A stretch of DNA of 64,000 nt from Lepeophtheirus salmonis (GCF_016086655.4 NC_052140.2:13268001-13332000), one strand, 5' to 3'. Counted from the first letter of the stretch, positions 11,912 through 23,503 are shown. Notes: generated by a model from the letters alone, not told the origin. Made by a program: numbers and translations.

Positions 11912-12045
11912 TTTCTTTATATGTGTTATTATAAAAGTTATGTTTATTTTTTTAAATAAATAATAAATCTTTGGAGAAAATAAAAATTAACAAATTACGT
12001 TCAATTTTATCAACCACTAACAGTTACAAATATTAAAAAATAAAT

Positions 12046-12065
12046 GGGGATCATTTTTGATATCC
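12046..12065. promoter_or_regulatory. Subterminal palindrome, right copy
   Basis: GGGGATCATTTTTGATATCC, a near-palindrome differing at a few positions from the one at 9711-9730. It lies 31 bp from the right TIR, further in than on the left side. Confidence 0.45.
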
Positions 12066-12096
12066 ACCGTCATTTAAGGGGGGGTCGTAACTATCC

Positions 12097-12108
12097 ATCG
12101 TTCTAGTA
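12097..12108 (-). repeat. piggyBac-like right TIR
   Basis: ATCGTTCTAGTA, the inverted match of the left end. TTTAA follows directly. Confidence 0.6.
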
Positions 12109-12149
12109 TTTAAAAAAAAGAAAAAAAAAGAAACCTGTTAAGGTGCTCT

Positions 12150-13115
12150 AATTCCTCCATTTTTGAAGAACCCCTTATGAGTTTACTTAAGAAATCATTA
12201 TCGTCAAGATGATGATTTCTGGGAGAGTTATCTTTAATGATGGAAATCGTGTGTATTTTGGTTATGCTAAAAAAGATAAAAGGAAAATCAATATGGCAAC
12301 CCTGACAATTGAAAGAATGTTTTGTAGGAGAGAAGCTTAACTGTCATGACGTTTCATCAATCAGCTGTGACAAGGAACTAGGGGAAAAAGGAAATGAACA
12401 AGAACTTTGGTAATAATTACTCCCACGTCGATCCTCAATTCTAATCAGTTTCTAAGAAGGACTTACAATTATAAATCTTCAACAAATCCTGAAGTTTACT
12501 CTGCGCCTTTTATGAGCACACTGGAAAATTCAATCTGGCTTTTAATATAATTGATTGTATTAGGAAATGAAGTTCACAATTCTGGAGTTAAATAATAATG
12601 TTAAGAGCTAAGGAAAAGAGAATTCATTCTTAAGATTACCAATTACAAAAAAACAACAACAACAACAACAAAAAAACCAAACAACGGGCCAGCTAAAAAA
12701 TACACACGATTTTCATGACTAGTTATCTTCATAGGTGAAAATAATACAATCTAATTAACTTGGTTACTCTGACAATTTGCAGAACACTTGGATGAAGAGA
12801 AGCTTAGCTGTCATGACGTTTCATTAAATTATTTGAAAGCTGCTATGAGATCTCTCCGTCATTCTTGACCAAAGAGATTCCTGGTTATAAGAATATAAGT
12901 GAATGAATGTTTTATCCTCAAGAATGAAAGAGTAAAGATAACAGCTTTATAAAAAAACAAACAAACTTATATTCAGGCTGCAATTATAAAAAGCCGTGCA
13001 CTCTATGTAGTGCGGAAGTAGAAGTATTTTCATCTATAGTATTCTTCTCTATTTTTAAAGTAAGGTATGTCTGTTCATCGACACCTAAAAAATCCAGGCA
13101 ATATTGCTTGGTACT
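12150..13115 (-). repeat. Two inverse copies of the GCTGATCTAATGAAACG repeat and a Helitron-like tail
   Basis: The segments at about 12150-12420 and 12590-12960 carry the same order in reverse: CCTGACAATT or CTGACAATTTGC, then GAAGCTTA, then TGTCATGACGTTTCAT (12342-12357 and 12809-12824). They align in inverse orientation to 28690-29060. At 13078-13115, ATCCAGGCAATATTGCTTGG in direct orientation resembles the hairpin at the end of repeat H. The microsatellite AACAACAACAAC lies at about 12653. Confidence 0.55.
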
Positions 13116-13829
13116 GATAGTATAAATAAGAAAATAACTTTTGCCTTGTTAAAGAACAACACGATTCCAAGTGATCTATTTTTGTTCAAATACTACAGAT
13201 GGCGTTTATTTATATCTTTTCTTGGTGATGCCCTCCTTTTTCCCCCCTTCTGATAATTTATGGAGGTTGTGTAGATAGATAGTTATACAATAATCCATGA
13301 TACAAGATGCTCCTAGCAGACAAAAAAATATTTTTTAAATACTAAACTAGTTTGACTACATTATAAGCAGATTGTACATGTTGTAACCCAAACAAATAAG
13401 ATGAACTAGACTTTTGATTAATGGATGATGCTTTGATTGAATACTCCTTAGATGGTCCACTTATTTATTGTGTGGTTTTTTTTTTGCTTGCAAGTAAGCA
13501 AGACTTAACTGCTCATTCGGAGCCACCTCATTAATCTGATCCAATCCTTTTGAATATAGCGACAACCAATGTACAGACAATTCAATAAGTTTATTACCGA
13601 AATAAACTTCTTCTTCTTTCAATAGACTTGAATGATAGTCATCATTACTTTAAATGCAAATTATTCGATTGAAAACTGTGATTTACTTGTTCTCAAGATG
13701 CTAGAACTAGAAGACCCCAATTGAGATTGCAAATAATCCTCAGGATCATTTGGATGGCCGTATACAGTATTAAAAAGCTGTATAGAATCTAAGGAACAGT
13801 TGCTAGAAAGTCTGAGCATGTCTAGGAAC

Positions 13830-14275
13830 AAACAATAAGAGCAAAGGCCAAGATTATGCAAATCAAAAACCGCCTTGGTAGAAATCCAGTTAGGACGATT
13901 CGTGGTATAGCCAAGAAAATGATTGTGAGGGACCTTACGCTCCGTAGCATCATTAACGATGACTTGGGAGAAAAATCAAGATAAAGTAGGAACAAACAGC
14001 TCATTACGATGCCATAAGGGAGAAGAGGTTGTGCAGAGCCAAGTTTCTCATGAACACGTGGCCTTCCAGCTCCCCGATCTTAAACCTTTGGATTTTTTCA
14101 TGTAGAGAAAGGTCGAGGCAACGGCCTGCAACAAGGCTCACGAGTGTGGGAGATATTTGGAGTCCGCCATAACGGCCCCATGGGCTGACTTGTCAGAAGA
14201 TTAGATCCATAAGGTTTGTGCATTCAGGAAGAGGATGGAGATCGTCATTGAGGCTGAGGGATGCAATATTGCATA
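13830..14275 (+). pseudogene. Tc1/mariner-type transposase relic, internally deleted
   Basis: The N-terminal half reads AKIMQIKNRLGRNPVRTI, RGIAKKMIVRDLTLRSII and NDDLGEKSR, then a stop. This matches the second helix-turn-helix of maT-like transposases (typically 'RNPxRSxRKLAKxLxVSxxSIRRIxxxDL'). From about 14040 the C-terminal part follows: FQLPDLKPLDFFM, a stop, RKVEATACNKAH, ESAITAPWADLSED, and FRKRMEIVIEAEGCNIA. The expected central region with the first two catalytic aspartates has been lost between the two halves. At least three in-frame stops are present. No clear TIRs were found. Confidence 0.8.
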
Positions 14276-16259
14276 ACAAATGTCGATTTCAGTTATAATT
14301 AAGTGGAAATATACTTTATTTTGTGCTCATTGTCTTCACGAACAAATTTTTAATTATGTTCTACATATAATTCTTAAATTTGGTAAACATAAAAAAAAAA
14401 GCATTCACTTGGCTCACAAAATACCAAATGGGTCGTAATTCTTAAACTTTAAACGCGTAGCATATAGAACATAAATAATTTATGCTATTTCCGTAATACC
14501 ATGATCTTACTTATTAAAAGGGATATGACATACATACCCAACAAGATCAGGAACAAGATTCTGAGAACGAGTGAGCTTGTTGGAGATTTTGAGGTTGCAG
14601 TTTAAGAGAAACTTGGGAAAGCAATTATATTTCTCATTTTGCTTGTGTTTACGAGCCGAGAGAGAACGATTATAAAGCATTGATTTATTTGTACTTGAAT
14701 GTTTAAAAGAGAGCCCCAAAACATGCCTTGGCGAGTCTGACATCAAGAAAATGTTAGAAAGGCGTAAACGATCCAAGCTTCAGAAAATGAAGGTTCACGA
14801 TCTCTCTGCAGTTCAAACCTTTATCCCCTCAATTTTGCTGTCTTCTGTTGGCTCCAAGAAGTGCTCTTTGGAAACAAATACATATTTTAGGCCATACTCA
14901 AGTCAGTCATCTCCAAGGCATGCATGATTCAATCAAGAGCTAAACTTCATCGATACTTACTATTTGATTGAATGCTGTGACCATAGCCAATAGCGGATAT
15001 ATTGAATGAAATCTGTCTGTCTTTATGAATGAAACACATATATTCTAAAATTTCAGAGTTCACAATTTTATAATTTTTTTATTTCAAATATTCTATTTAA
15101 AGCATCGGTTTCTTTATTCGGTCGGACATTTGAGTCGTCGAGACATTTATTTGTGGCCCTTAGAGATTAATATTAGCGAAAAACTGAACTATTTTTTTTT
15201 TTGAATCAGTTCATTCTGTCAATTGACACAGATAATTGAAATTGGGAGTGCACTCTAATTTTGGTAAGGGTGGACAAAAGACTAACATATTTTCAGTTAC
15301 AATAATAATAGTCCAGAGATTATGCTAATTACTCCATTGCAAACGTTCTGAATTAAGGGTATAATAAAAACACTCAGACATAGGTAGATTTGCTCGTCAG
15401 AGTCTGGAAAAATAAAAGATAATATGAATTATGTTATTTACATCTGGAAACCTGAACAACATGTTTCGTGGCAGTTTGGTTCAACTTTCACATGTGAGGC
15501 AGAGGCATTTTTAAATATTGCCGCCATTATATGCACAGTAAAATTTACAAAAATTTGCCATTTGTGTCCATTTTTATTTTTTTTAACAGGAAACATTTGG
15601 ATCTTATTTTTGGAAATAAAAGTTTGAATTTTTTAAATTTTTCCCTTCTTTTTAGGCTTCAGAATTTTATCAATTTCCTGCCACATAGAAATATGGGCCC
15701 TTTGGGTGTCCCCCAATCAAGACGCCACTGAACAGATTGACAACAAAAAATGCTGATAAAAATTTTGAGCAACTTTTGCTAGGTTGGCATTGCTATAAAC
15801 CAAGGGGCGAAACTTGTTTATTAGATTGAGTAGATTCATGGTGTATGTGAATTCTTTTTTCCTACGTAGGATGTGGAATTAAGATACTAGAGCTGTCGTA
15901 ACTTTTTTCTGTCATTTCCTCTCATGACGTAGAATGCAACTTCTTCTTTGCTTCTATGAATTCACCTTGTTAAGTCAGTTAAAAGGGTTAACTGATGGAG
16001 GTTACACATTCAGTCAAAGAATAATATTCAAGTATACTCGTTTCCCTAGGGGACAAAAAAAGTTGTCGCGTTGTCAACTATACTTAGTACGATATTGGTC
16101 ACGTAATCATTGCTTCTCCAGTTGCTTTATAGTTTAAAGACCAATGTAGACCAATGGAGCATGACTTGAAATATTCGTAATGAAAAAATTACGCTTAAAA
16201 AAAGGAAAAGGAAAAACAATTTTTGCGTGTGCTCTATCTTCTTTTGTCTTCATTATTGA
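14276..16259. other. No supported gene
   Basis: AT-rich sequence. Frames at 14507-14776 (minus) and 15424-15731 (plus) have no recognisable motif. The last 300 bp run into the 16.3-kb repeat. Confidence 0.4.
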
Positions 16260-16560
16260 TTAGGTCGTTGTGGTGTTAACTTCTCTATCTTATTTAAGCA
16301 TTTCCCCCTATATTTAGTAGAAATTGTTTTAAAAATGCATAATAAAATTAACATATATATTAATTTTAATATTTTTCCTCCACTAATACTATTTTATATG
16401 TAAAAGATTCTCCTCTTTAAAGCAGTAATTCAGGTTCTCCTTCCAAAGTCATACAACAAGCAGTGGATATTAACAAGGCTCTTAATTCAGTAGTACCATA
16501 TGTCCTCCTCCCTCCTGCTCCTAGCACTCATTTTATTCCTTACAAAAATGTGAATTATAT
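16260..16560 (+). repeat. Dispersed 300-bp repeat, family G, copy 1
   Basis: Aligns with 35570-35865 and 37885-38185. Shared landmarks in order: GTTTTAAAAATGCATAAT, ACATATAT, CTATTTTA, TCTTTAAAGCA, CAAAGTCATA or similar, TCTTAATTCAG, GTACCAT, then a C-rich TCC/CTCC segment and TTCTTAC-like end. No coding sequence. Confidence 0.65.
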
Positions 16561-18601
16561 ATATTAATTTGTAAATAAAGTGAAAAAGATTAACGCCATC
16601 TTGCGTCAAAATAGTACAACTCCCTTAATCAATATATTATTTTATACTATACTAGGAATTAAGGTAGTGGATAATATAGTTGTGTCGCTTAACGTCTGCA
16701 TTCTGATTAATGTAGCTGAGTGACGTCACATATATTGTATTCCCTCAAAAACTAAAACAATAATATTAATATGACAACGTAAATGGAGAATTATTCAAGG
16801 TGGTGGATGATAAAACTTTGTTCAATGTAACGGACTGGTCAAGGGATCTCGACGCTTAAGTCGAGATCCTTTGAACAATTATTACAATATTATATTCTGC
16901 TATTACATATAAATAGTTATTCGGAGCTGTTAAGTGATTATATGTTTTACAAAATATATAACAAACCTCTTAACTTTTATAGACTTATGTTGAAATATCC
17001 AAATGTCATTGAAATTCCCAAACTTATTCAGTCGGAAATCCTTCTCCAAACAGCCAAATTGCTTTTTACCGTATTGGAATATTATTGTCGCAAACATCTA
17101 GGATCTCAACACAAATAAATAAATTATTGAATGTTTTCTATACTAGATAATTATAAGTGTTTAACTGAACACAATAGTTAAAATATAACAATACAATTGT
17201 TTTAGTATTGATTGAGAAATAATAAAGTCTTAATGGTACTCTTCAAAATTTACATTCCCTATTTATGAGTTCTCCGTTATTTTATTTTTTATCTTATTGA
17301 TTAATTCGGTTTTATTTTGGACATGCAAATGCTATTTTGTTGTCAAGCGAATAGAAATTTCAAAATCCTTCCTATTATTAGTTGTAGAACTATTATTGGT
17401 CTGTATTTCAAATTATTGCAAGCAATATAAAAGTGGGAAATCTTTAGAAAATTTGATTTCCCGAGTATTATCCAAATTTTTACAATAATATATATCTCTT
17501 GCTGGAGAGATAATTAAAAATCAATGGGCAACAGAGGCTTATTCAATGCATCATCTTCTTTTCTCTTAGCAAGATACACTCTATATCAATCTAAATAACA
17601 CATTAAGATCTAGTTGTCAGTTTATTTTGTTGACATGAGCGTTTCATTTTAAGAAAAAATAATATCCATTTATTTTCAATATGTAAATGATTTCTTCGCT
17701 ATAATGATTGTTTTTTATTATAGAACTTCACCTAATAATAAAATAATGATGATTATCCCCCTATCTAAAGAAAATAGAAAAATATTAACAAATGATCAGA
17801 TGCAGTTCTTCAAACTTACAACTACAAGGCAACTAATAGAAATATTTGTCTACTGTAATATACTCATAAACGTAGACAGATGTTCACCTATTTTTTTATT
17901 TGTCATCCTTACAAGGCTATGCTATGAAAATAAAATGTAATTGTCCCTTATATAGTGCCAGACCCAGTTTACAAGTAGAAAATCTTACATTTCGAGTTAT
18001 ATTCCTTGTAATCTTAAAGCAAAATACAAGTACGTGCTAGCGTTTTCTACATATATGTGACGTCATTAAAATGGGCTTACTTACTTCTGTCAAATTATAA
18101 AAAGTCGTACACGACACATCTTTATTATACAGCACCTTGCTAGCAGTAGTACCCCGCATTGCATGGAGTAATTAGGCATGGGCTCAAAAACAATTTGTTT
18201 TGTAATAATATAGATAATATCTACCCAAGAAATACTCAGTGTTACTTTTTATTTTTCATGAGCATACTCACCCGTAACTACTCAATACTTATTTTATAAG
18301 TTTTCTACTTAAGAATTAAGGAAAAATAATAATAGTTTGCGGGGGAAAAACATCATGTTGGGATGACTGATGTGTTCTTTAATCTCTAGAGTGCTCACTA
18401 ACAAAAACAAACAAAATTCATTTTAGTATATCTGTTTTTATATTAATTCAAATCTTAACAAATAATACTGAAAATGTGCATGAGTTATGCTATACATTAG
18501 AGACCAATAACAAACACAAACGAAACATTGCTCTTGTTATACTTGAAATATTTCATTAATAGAACTTCAATGTTATTTCTTAGACCAAAACATTTTTATA
18601 A
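16561..18601. other. No supported gene; scattered repeat ends
   Basis: Frames at 17297-17488 and 17704-17940 are AT-rich and carry no known motif. Near 18096-18180, AATTATAAAAAGTCGT resembles the stretch at 12981, and the reverse-oriented hairpin end of repeat H (GTACCCCGCATTGC with CTAG at 18140-18143) follows. Palindromic TGACGTCA octamers occur at 16722 and 18059. Confidence 0.4.
16840..16873. repeat. 34-bp GC-containing palindrome
   Basis: CAAGGGATCTCGAC at 16840-16853 pairs with GTCGAGATCCTTTG at 16860-16873 (13 of 14) around GCTTAA. It is conspicuous in AT-rich DNA. Confidence 0.8.
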
Positions 18602-18602
18602 T

Positions 18603-19496
18603 ATATAGGTTAAGGACTCAAAATTTAGAAAATTTTTAAAGCCGTATTCAATTTATCATATTTTTATTTTGTGACATTTTTAAGCAAACTTTTAAAGCAA
18701 AAGTTCTAAATTCAACAATTTTCTATACTTTTTATTCAATATGTTCCCCTCCATTCTGAATGATGGTTCAAGACAGGGACGAACAGAAGCACAGCTGGCT
18801 TTGCTGAAGTCCAAGAACAAGTTGTTCCACTCCTCCTTCATCACAGCCTTCAGGGGATCGACATTCGTGTGAGAAGTTTTGTTCGTCTTGCCTTCAAAGA
18901 CACACCAATTCAAGGGTGTTCACGTCATGTGAGGACGAAGGCCAGAAGTCTGCAATCCAGAAGGCAGCCATGTTCTCCCTGCAGAAATGCTGCACGTTCT
19001 TGGACGTGTGTGCCAAAGCATAACACATAGTTGTTCCTGGGGAACGGACTCTTCAACCATGGCTCGACTTGATTACCTTGTGGTAGGAGTCCATGTTGAG
19101 TTTCTCAATGGCCTTGAAGAAGTAGGGAAGCATCTTCTGCTGTCCAAGGCCACGACGCCGAGGACCCTGAATTGAACTGGATTTTTGGTCCTGAAGGTTC
19201 CCTTGACCTGAGCTCTTGATTCTGCCATGAATCAATCATTTGTCCTGTTAAGAACAGAATCCCCTGTGAAGATCTTCTTGTCAGATATCGGCTTCTACAC
19301 GGCGGAGATCACGCACCCTCATCCATTATGCTTGTTGCCCGGACATTTTTGATTGCACTAAAACAAACGAAACATCAAATTGTTGCTTTTATTTCAGCTC
19401 TTTCGAATAATGCAAAGTAAAAAATTGTCAGACTTTTAAAACTAAGGCTAGACGTCCTCGAAGAGGAATATAATTTTTGAGCCTTCAACCTGTATA
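18603..19496 (-). mobile_element. Tc1/mariner-type element with TIRs (family A, copy 1)
   Basis: The left end AGGTTAAGGACTCAAAATT (from about 18608) is matched on the other strand by AGGTTGAAGGCTCAAAAATT (to about 19491). TATA flanks both ends, in line with TA insertion. The body aligns to the copy at 44710-45490: the segment next to the C-terminus (CAACAATTTTC, CTTTTTATTC, ATTCTGAATGAT) and the promoter-side segment (TTTTTGATTGCAC, AAATTGTCAGA, CCTCGAAG) occur in both. The element is about 0.9 kb, shorter than the usual 1.3 kb. Confidence 0.75.
18690..19350 (-). pseudogene. maT-like transposase relic in family A copy 1
   Basis: Read on the minus strand, fragments in order are: ISDKKIFTGDSVLNRTND (first catalytic Asp region), RTKNPVQFRVLGVVA, MLPYFFKAIEKLNMDSYHKV, HTSKNVQHFCRENMAAFW, DFWPSSSHDVNTLE, then in another frame WCVFEGKTNKTSH, LKAVMKEEWNNLF and SFRMEGN. 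This is the normal order of a DD37D catalytic domain. The helix-turn-helix region is almost wholly missing: the start-like QSKMSGQQA is followed directly by the catalytic part. There are several frameshifts and stops, and the second aspartate box (QQDSAPAHT type) is only partly readable. Confidence 0.8.
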
Positions 19497-20280
19497 TTAT
19501 GTATTTATATATTCATACATACAAACTTTACTTTTTAATGTATATAAATTATAATTTTATGATTATTCTGCTATGAAAGTTCTTCTCAGCATGTGTCAGG
19601 CTTATTAAAAAAGAACAAGGTACAGACTGTCACACCACCTTGCAGGTAAATTTTCATGCCCTATTCTATTTACAACTAACTAAAAACTACAAAATATTTG
19701 TATTAAGGGTGCAATTTTGTAGATATGTCATAAATATGCTTCTTTGCAAACTTCCTTGATGTAATAAAAAGGGATTTGAACAATCAAATTGTTCAAATTC
19801 CTTATAAATCAAAATACTTTCCTCATTGGTTGGAATATAAATCAATGATAGATAATTTAATGATACATTTATACGTATATAGTATGGTGAATGGAAAAAT
19901 GAATAAGGTGTGTAGAACTAATTGATCAGTGTTTGTGATGTTTAAAAAAATCAACAAGAACCCAAGAGAGGAGAAAATTGGTTTTTATTTATGAGTAGTA
20001 AAAAAAATACTTGTATTTTGTAGCTTTTTTTCTTTCAATGATGTTTCCCTTCTCTGCGTATATTTTGATTGAATTTGTTTGAATTACATTAGTACATTGC
20101 GACTCGTAATTTCCATATTCATCCATTCGTACCAAGTAAAGATCCACATTTTCTCAGATGTGGGTCGGTTCAGATCTTTCGACGTAAATACTTGATTAAA
20201 TTTTAAGTACCCAAACTTTTGGATCCAGATCCAAAACCAATGTTAGACGTACATTTGTTTCGAATTTTATGAGCACTAGA
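19497..20280. other. No gene seen
   Basis: AT-rich. A 17-bp word CTGTCACACCACCTTGC near 19628 occurs again near 37680, the only link I found for this stretch. Confidence 0.4.
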
Positions 20281-20640
20281 GTATGTTTGCCAGGATTTTT
20301 CCGGAAGATTAAGAAATTAAAATGAGTTCTGAACTGTTGTGCTTCATATAACAGAAAAAATAAAAAAGGATTTTTGCTGGATGTTGTTAAGTTTCTTTAT
20401 ACACTTTTTTAAAGGAGAATATAAGGTTCAAAGAATTAAAAATATTCTAGTTGAACTGTCGTTCGCTCAACTTTCATATTATTATCAAAATCTTTTGTCT
20501 TCCTTCTCGTAACTTCATAATCTCCTTTAAAAAAGAGTTAAAAAAAACCAAAGAATATACCAACAAGCAGTGATAATAATTCTTAAAATTTTACGGTCTT
20601 TCTTTTTTGCCTTTATAACGAGTATTCTTTTGTTAGTAAA
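20281..20640 (+). repeat. Dispersed repeat aligning to 7925-8250
   Basis: Shares TTAAGAAATTAAAATGAGTT, TTCTGAACT, CTTTCATATTATTATCAAAA and the CTTCCTTCTC end with 7932-8175 in the same order. No coding sequence. Confidence 0.55.
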
Positions 20641-21430
20641 AAAATCGTTTTTAGAAAAACTATAACTTAAAGGGCACCATTGCCCTGAATTCCATAAAAA
20701 ATATTACCAGAACTATCTCTTGAGCTTTAAAAACTTACACGAAAAAATTGAGAAAAATCCATTCTTTGGTTTGGCGTTTATTTCTGGACACATACATATA
20801 TATTTGCATTTAGCATATGGATTTTACCCAAAGTTCGGACTACGGTCATGGCTTACTTTTTTTATAACATATATTTTGTTAAGCTAACTAATAGCTAATT
20901 GGTCATGTATTTTGCTTGCCTTTAGGTAATTCCTTTGGTTGATGATATATCGTGAATCAAATATTGATCAAAATAATCATTTCTTTATCTTTAAGACCCG
21001 AGAACTCAGAGTTTGATTGAGTTAAAAATCCAAAATATCATTTCTAAGGTGTTTTATTTTCAATACTACCACATACCAAATTTTAGTCAAATCCGTTTCC
21101 TCGTGAAAATTTCTCATGGAATGACTCATATATATTTTATCCTACAGGATGACCTAGGTTTTTTTGTCCACAAGTGGTTTATGTCTGATACCATTTTAAG
21201 AGGCAGTAACTGAAGAATAAATACGATCAAAATCTCTGAAACAATATTTCAAAAACCTGACCTCAACAAAACAAACTAATTCTTAATTAGCATGTCAAAT
21301 ATCTCTGGATAATCAGATATTCTTTGTTAATTAATTTAATCAACTGCCAATGTATTTTTGCTTATTTATATATATGCATATAGTCAAAATCTAAACTCTG
21401 CAAAAAAATGAAATAATTTGAAAACTAATT
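20641..21430. other. No gene seen
   Basis: AT-rich. The 66-residue frame at 21013-21213 shows no motif. Confidence 0.4.
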
Positions 21431-21434
21431 TACA

Positions 21435-21520
21435 CGGGGCGTCCGCAGTGTAGGGGCTGGAGGCGTGGCTCTAGCTCCCCCCCTAAATTAAAGATTTTTT
21501 GCTATTTACTGGAGAATTTA
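21435..21520 (+). repeat. GTCCGCAG / GCTGGAGG dispersed motif, copy 1
   Basis: CGTCCGCAG, GGGGCTGGAGG and GCTCCCCCCCTAAATTAAAG. Related pieces at 25500-25550, 27285-27320, 28405-28500 and 36330-36390 keep the order GTCC-x-CAGG, GGCTxGAGGGG, AGCCCCC and AAATTAAG. Confidence 0.5.
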
Positions 21521-21789
21521 ATATACGATTTTTTTTTCAACAATCTTTATTTGGTGTATATATTATATAGACCATTCATATATAAATAAACCGGAGCAAT
21601 TGCGTAAAAAGTACATAAATAAACCCAGTTCATAATTAATGCTCCGGGGTAGAATTTCAACTAATATTCTAAATATCAATCTTTAAAAAACAACAGTAAA
21701 CATGCAAATTAACAATTTTGATAAATATTTCTTAAAATTTCTTAAAACCCTTTTTAAAATACTTTGATGATTCTGTGAAGTTGATGGAA

Positions 21790-22917
21790 GGTACGGATTT
21801 ATTCCCCGACAAAATTCCATGACTCACATCCTGATTTAGGAATTTTCATTGTGAGAGAGACATAGTGGGCTGAAGCTGCCAAGATGATACCTCTCAACTC
21901 ATCCTCCCGAATAGGCTGATAGTTAGTTATTCGGCTGGCGATGAGGGCTTTACAATTAAGAATTGCATAGTCCAGAGCCTTTCTTTCCTCAGAAGTTCTA
22001 CCTTTCTTCTTTGAAATTCCAAAAAGAACAAGACCTTTAACATATTTTTTCCCCCATTCGTCAGCTATTTTAAATTTATGGATACAAAATATTTAAGGAT
22101 ATATATGGCAGGGCAGTCTACAAACGCATGAAGTGTGTTAAAAGGCAGGGCCTAGTATATTTAATAAAATCTGTCGAGATTTGTAACTGCACGGTAAAAT
22201 TTTTATCATCATTTATTCCCCTCAGAGAAGACACTATATTTCTTTTCCAACCAATAGGGAGGCCCAAACGCTTACTATGCAGCTCTCAGAGTCCATTCAC
22301 ATCTGCATCAAAATTTAAGGGGAACAATCTTAGATGTGGACTTGATGTAGCCTTAAATAAAAATAAAGGTATTACAAATTGTTATACAAATCAACTCTTT
22401 TTTTGAAGGTTGAATCTTTTCCAAAAATAAATTCTTTCGTTGACGGAGGTCCGAATTTTGTTCCAGAAATCTTAATAAATACCACTGCTATTCCATTTGA
22501 TACCCAAAATTTCCACCATTCTTCTAACTTTACAACTTCCGACTTTAAGATCCTCTTCATAATAGCAGGAGCCCAAAGGTAAAATAGGAGTCTCATTTTA
22601 ATTCACAGGAAATCCTGTTTTTTCTTGAAACTTCCAAAAATAATTATGTAAGACTTTTATTCTGGAAGTCTTGGCTGGAAGAAAGAATTCGCCTCTACGG
22701 TTAAAGTTGCATAATCTACATACAAATCAATAATATGCTGAGATCCCTCAAAGCTAATCCCCAACCCGCTATACCTCTTTGTACCACCTAAAACGAGTTC
22801 TTCGATTGCAGCTATGAAAAGATGTGGAACCGAGGGGCATCCCTGACGACATTTCTTTTGTAAGATGATTGATAATTTAAATGAATAACTATGAATTTTT
22901 TCCAAAAAATTTAACAT
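21790..22917 (-). pseudogene. LINE (non-LTR retrotransposon) reverse transcriptase and downstream relic
   Basis: On the minus strand, from 22917: SIILQKKCRQGCPSVPHLF, the 'RQGCPxSPxLF' RT motif, then GISFEGSQHIIDLYVDYATL, where the catalytic Y/F-A-D-D box has become YVDY. Further on are VKLEEWWKFWVSNGIAVVF and KEFIFGKDSTFKKRVDLY, comparable to the RT thumb region (WxxxxNxLxxKxxxWKxxxLS). Stops follow, and from about 22080 to 21840 an 80-codon open stretch with no ATG reads KIADEWGKKYVKGLVLFGI, SKKKGRTSEERKALDY and ITNYQPIREDELRGI. Catalytic box loss, stops and a 5' truncation at the AT-rich repeat at 22920 show it is dead. Confidence 0.7.
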
Positions 22918-23110
22918 TTGAATTTTTTTTCCAAAAATTTAATATTTGAAATTTGTTTGGAAAAAATGGAATAATTAAAATTATTTCCAAAAAAAGTTAA
23001 CTTTCTATGGATAGCTATGGATTTTTTAACTTTTATTTCTAAATTTATTATTAGAACTTTTTTTTTTTGAATATTTGTAATATTTTATAATTGTAATATT
23101 AATATTCTTT
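22918..23110. repeat. Degenerate AT-rich repeat (CCAAAAAATTT type)
   Basis: Irregular repetition of TTTCCAAAAATTTAA and AATATTTGAA, with TAGCTATGGATTTTTT near 23010. Similar stretches are at 27320-27660 and 36440-36540. Confidence 0.55.
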
Positions 23111-23353
23111 ATATTTTCCAGCTTCCTCCAACGTTAGAAAAACAAAGGATACACCATCTATCCTTTCCTATACACATCCGTCCGTCCATTCTCCCGATCC
23201 AAACCGAGCTCACCTATCTGTTAAGTATCCGAGAATACAGATCGATTGCTCTAGATGTTTCTCGAACCTGCCAGCGTAGAGGTGTGAGAGTACACTCACA
23301 ACTAAAGACTCAATTTTTCTACAGTTCCCATGCTGGCTAGACGTCGTTGTGAG

Positions 23354-23503
23354 CTAGTCTATGACGACTAGCTTCACCACGTACTCCACAAGGATATTCT
23401 TTTCCATGCCCTTCCTAGTACCTTGAATTCTTGAGCATTTGTAGAACATGTGTCTGCTTGTCTCGGTTTTTAATCCACAGAAGGTGCAATTCCTATTCGT
23501 TGC
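23354..23503 (-). pseudogene. LINE C-terminal zinc-knuckle fragment
   Basis: A 49-codon frame without an ATG, ending at TAG 23356-23354, reads ATNRNCTFCGLKTETSRHMF, then YKCSRIQGTRKGMEKN. The CX2CX8HX4C pattern with 'ETxxH' is the zinc knuckle found after the RT domain in several LINE clades (R1/Jockey/CR1 types). On the minus strand it lies upstream of the RT at 22917-21790, whereas within one LINE it should be downstream, so it comes from a different insertion or a rearranged one. Flanking sequence to about 23570 may belong to the same fragment. Confidence 0.55.

Larger units (their letters stand above)
9697..12108 (+). mobile_element. piggyBac-like DNA transposon (inactive)
   Basis: About 2.4 kb. 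The left end CACTAGAACGAC (9697-9708) is matched by TACTAGAACGAT on the opposite strand at 12108-12097. TTAC precedes the left end and TTTAA follows the right end, compatible with a decayed TTAA target duplication, which is typical of the superfamily. The body encodes a broken DDE_Tnp_1_7-type transposase on the plus strand. Palindromic GATACCC-type repeats lie just inside both ends. Stops and frameshifts make the element non-autonomous, but the copy is young enough for the whole protein to be traced. Confidence 0.85.

Noticed and set aside
12653..12670. AACAACAAC, TATATATA (4594), TCTCTCTC (39216), GTGTGTGT (36550) tracts
   Set aside because: Ordinary short microsatellites without further signal.
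14800..14960. Plus-strand reading with SSNLYPLNFAVF, loosely like the third-Asp box of Tc1-like transposases
   Set aside because: The rest of the reading does not follow the family and no N-terminal part is near; too weak to call.
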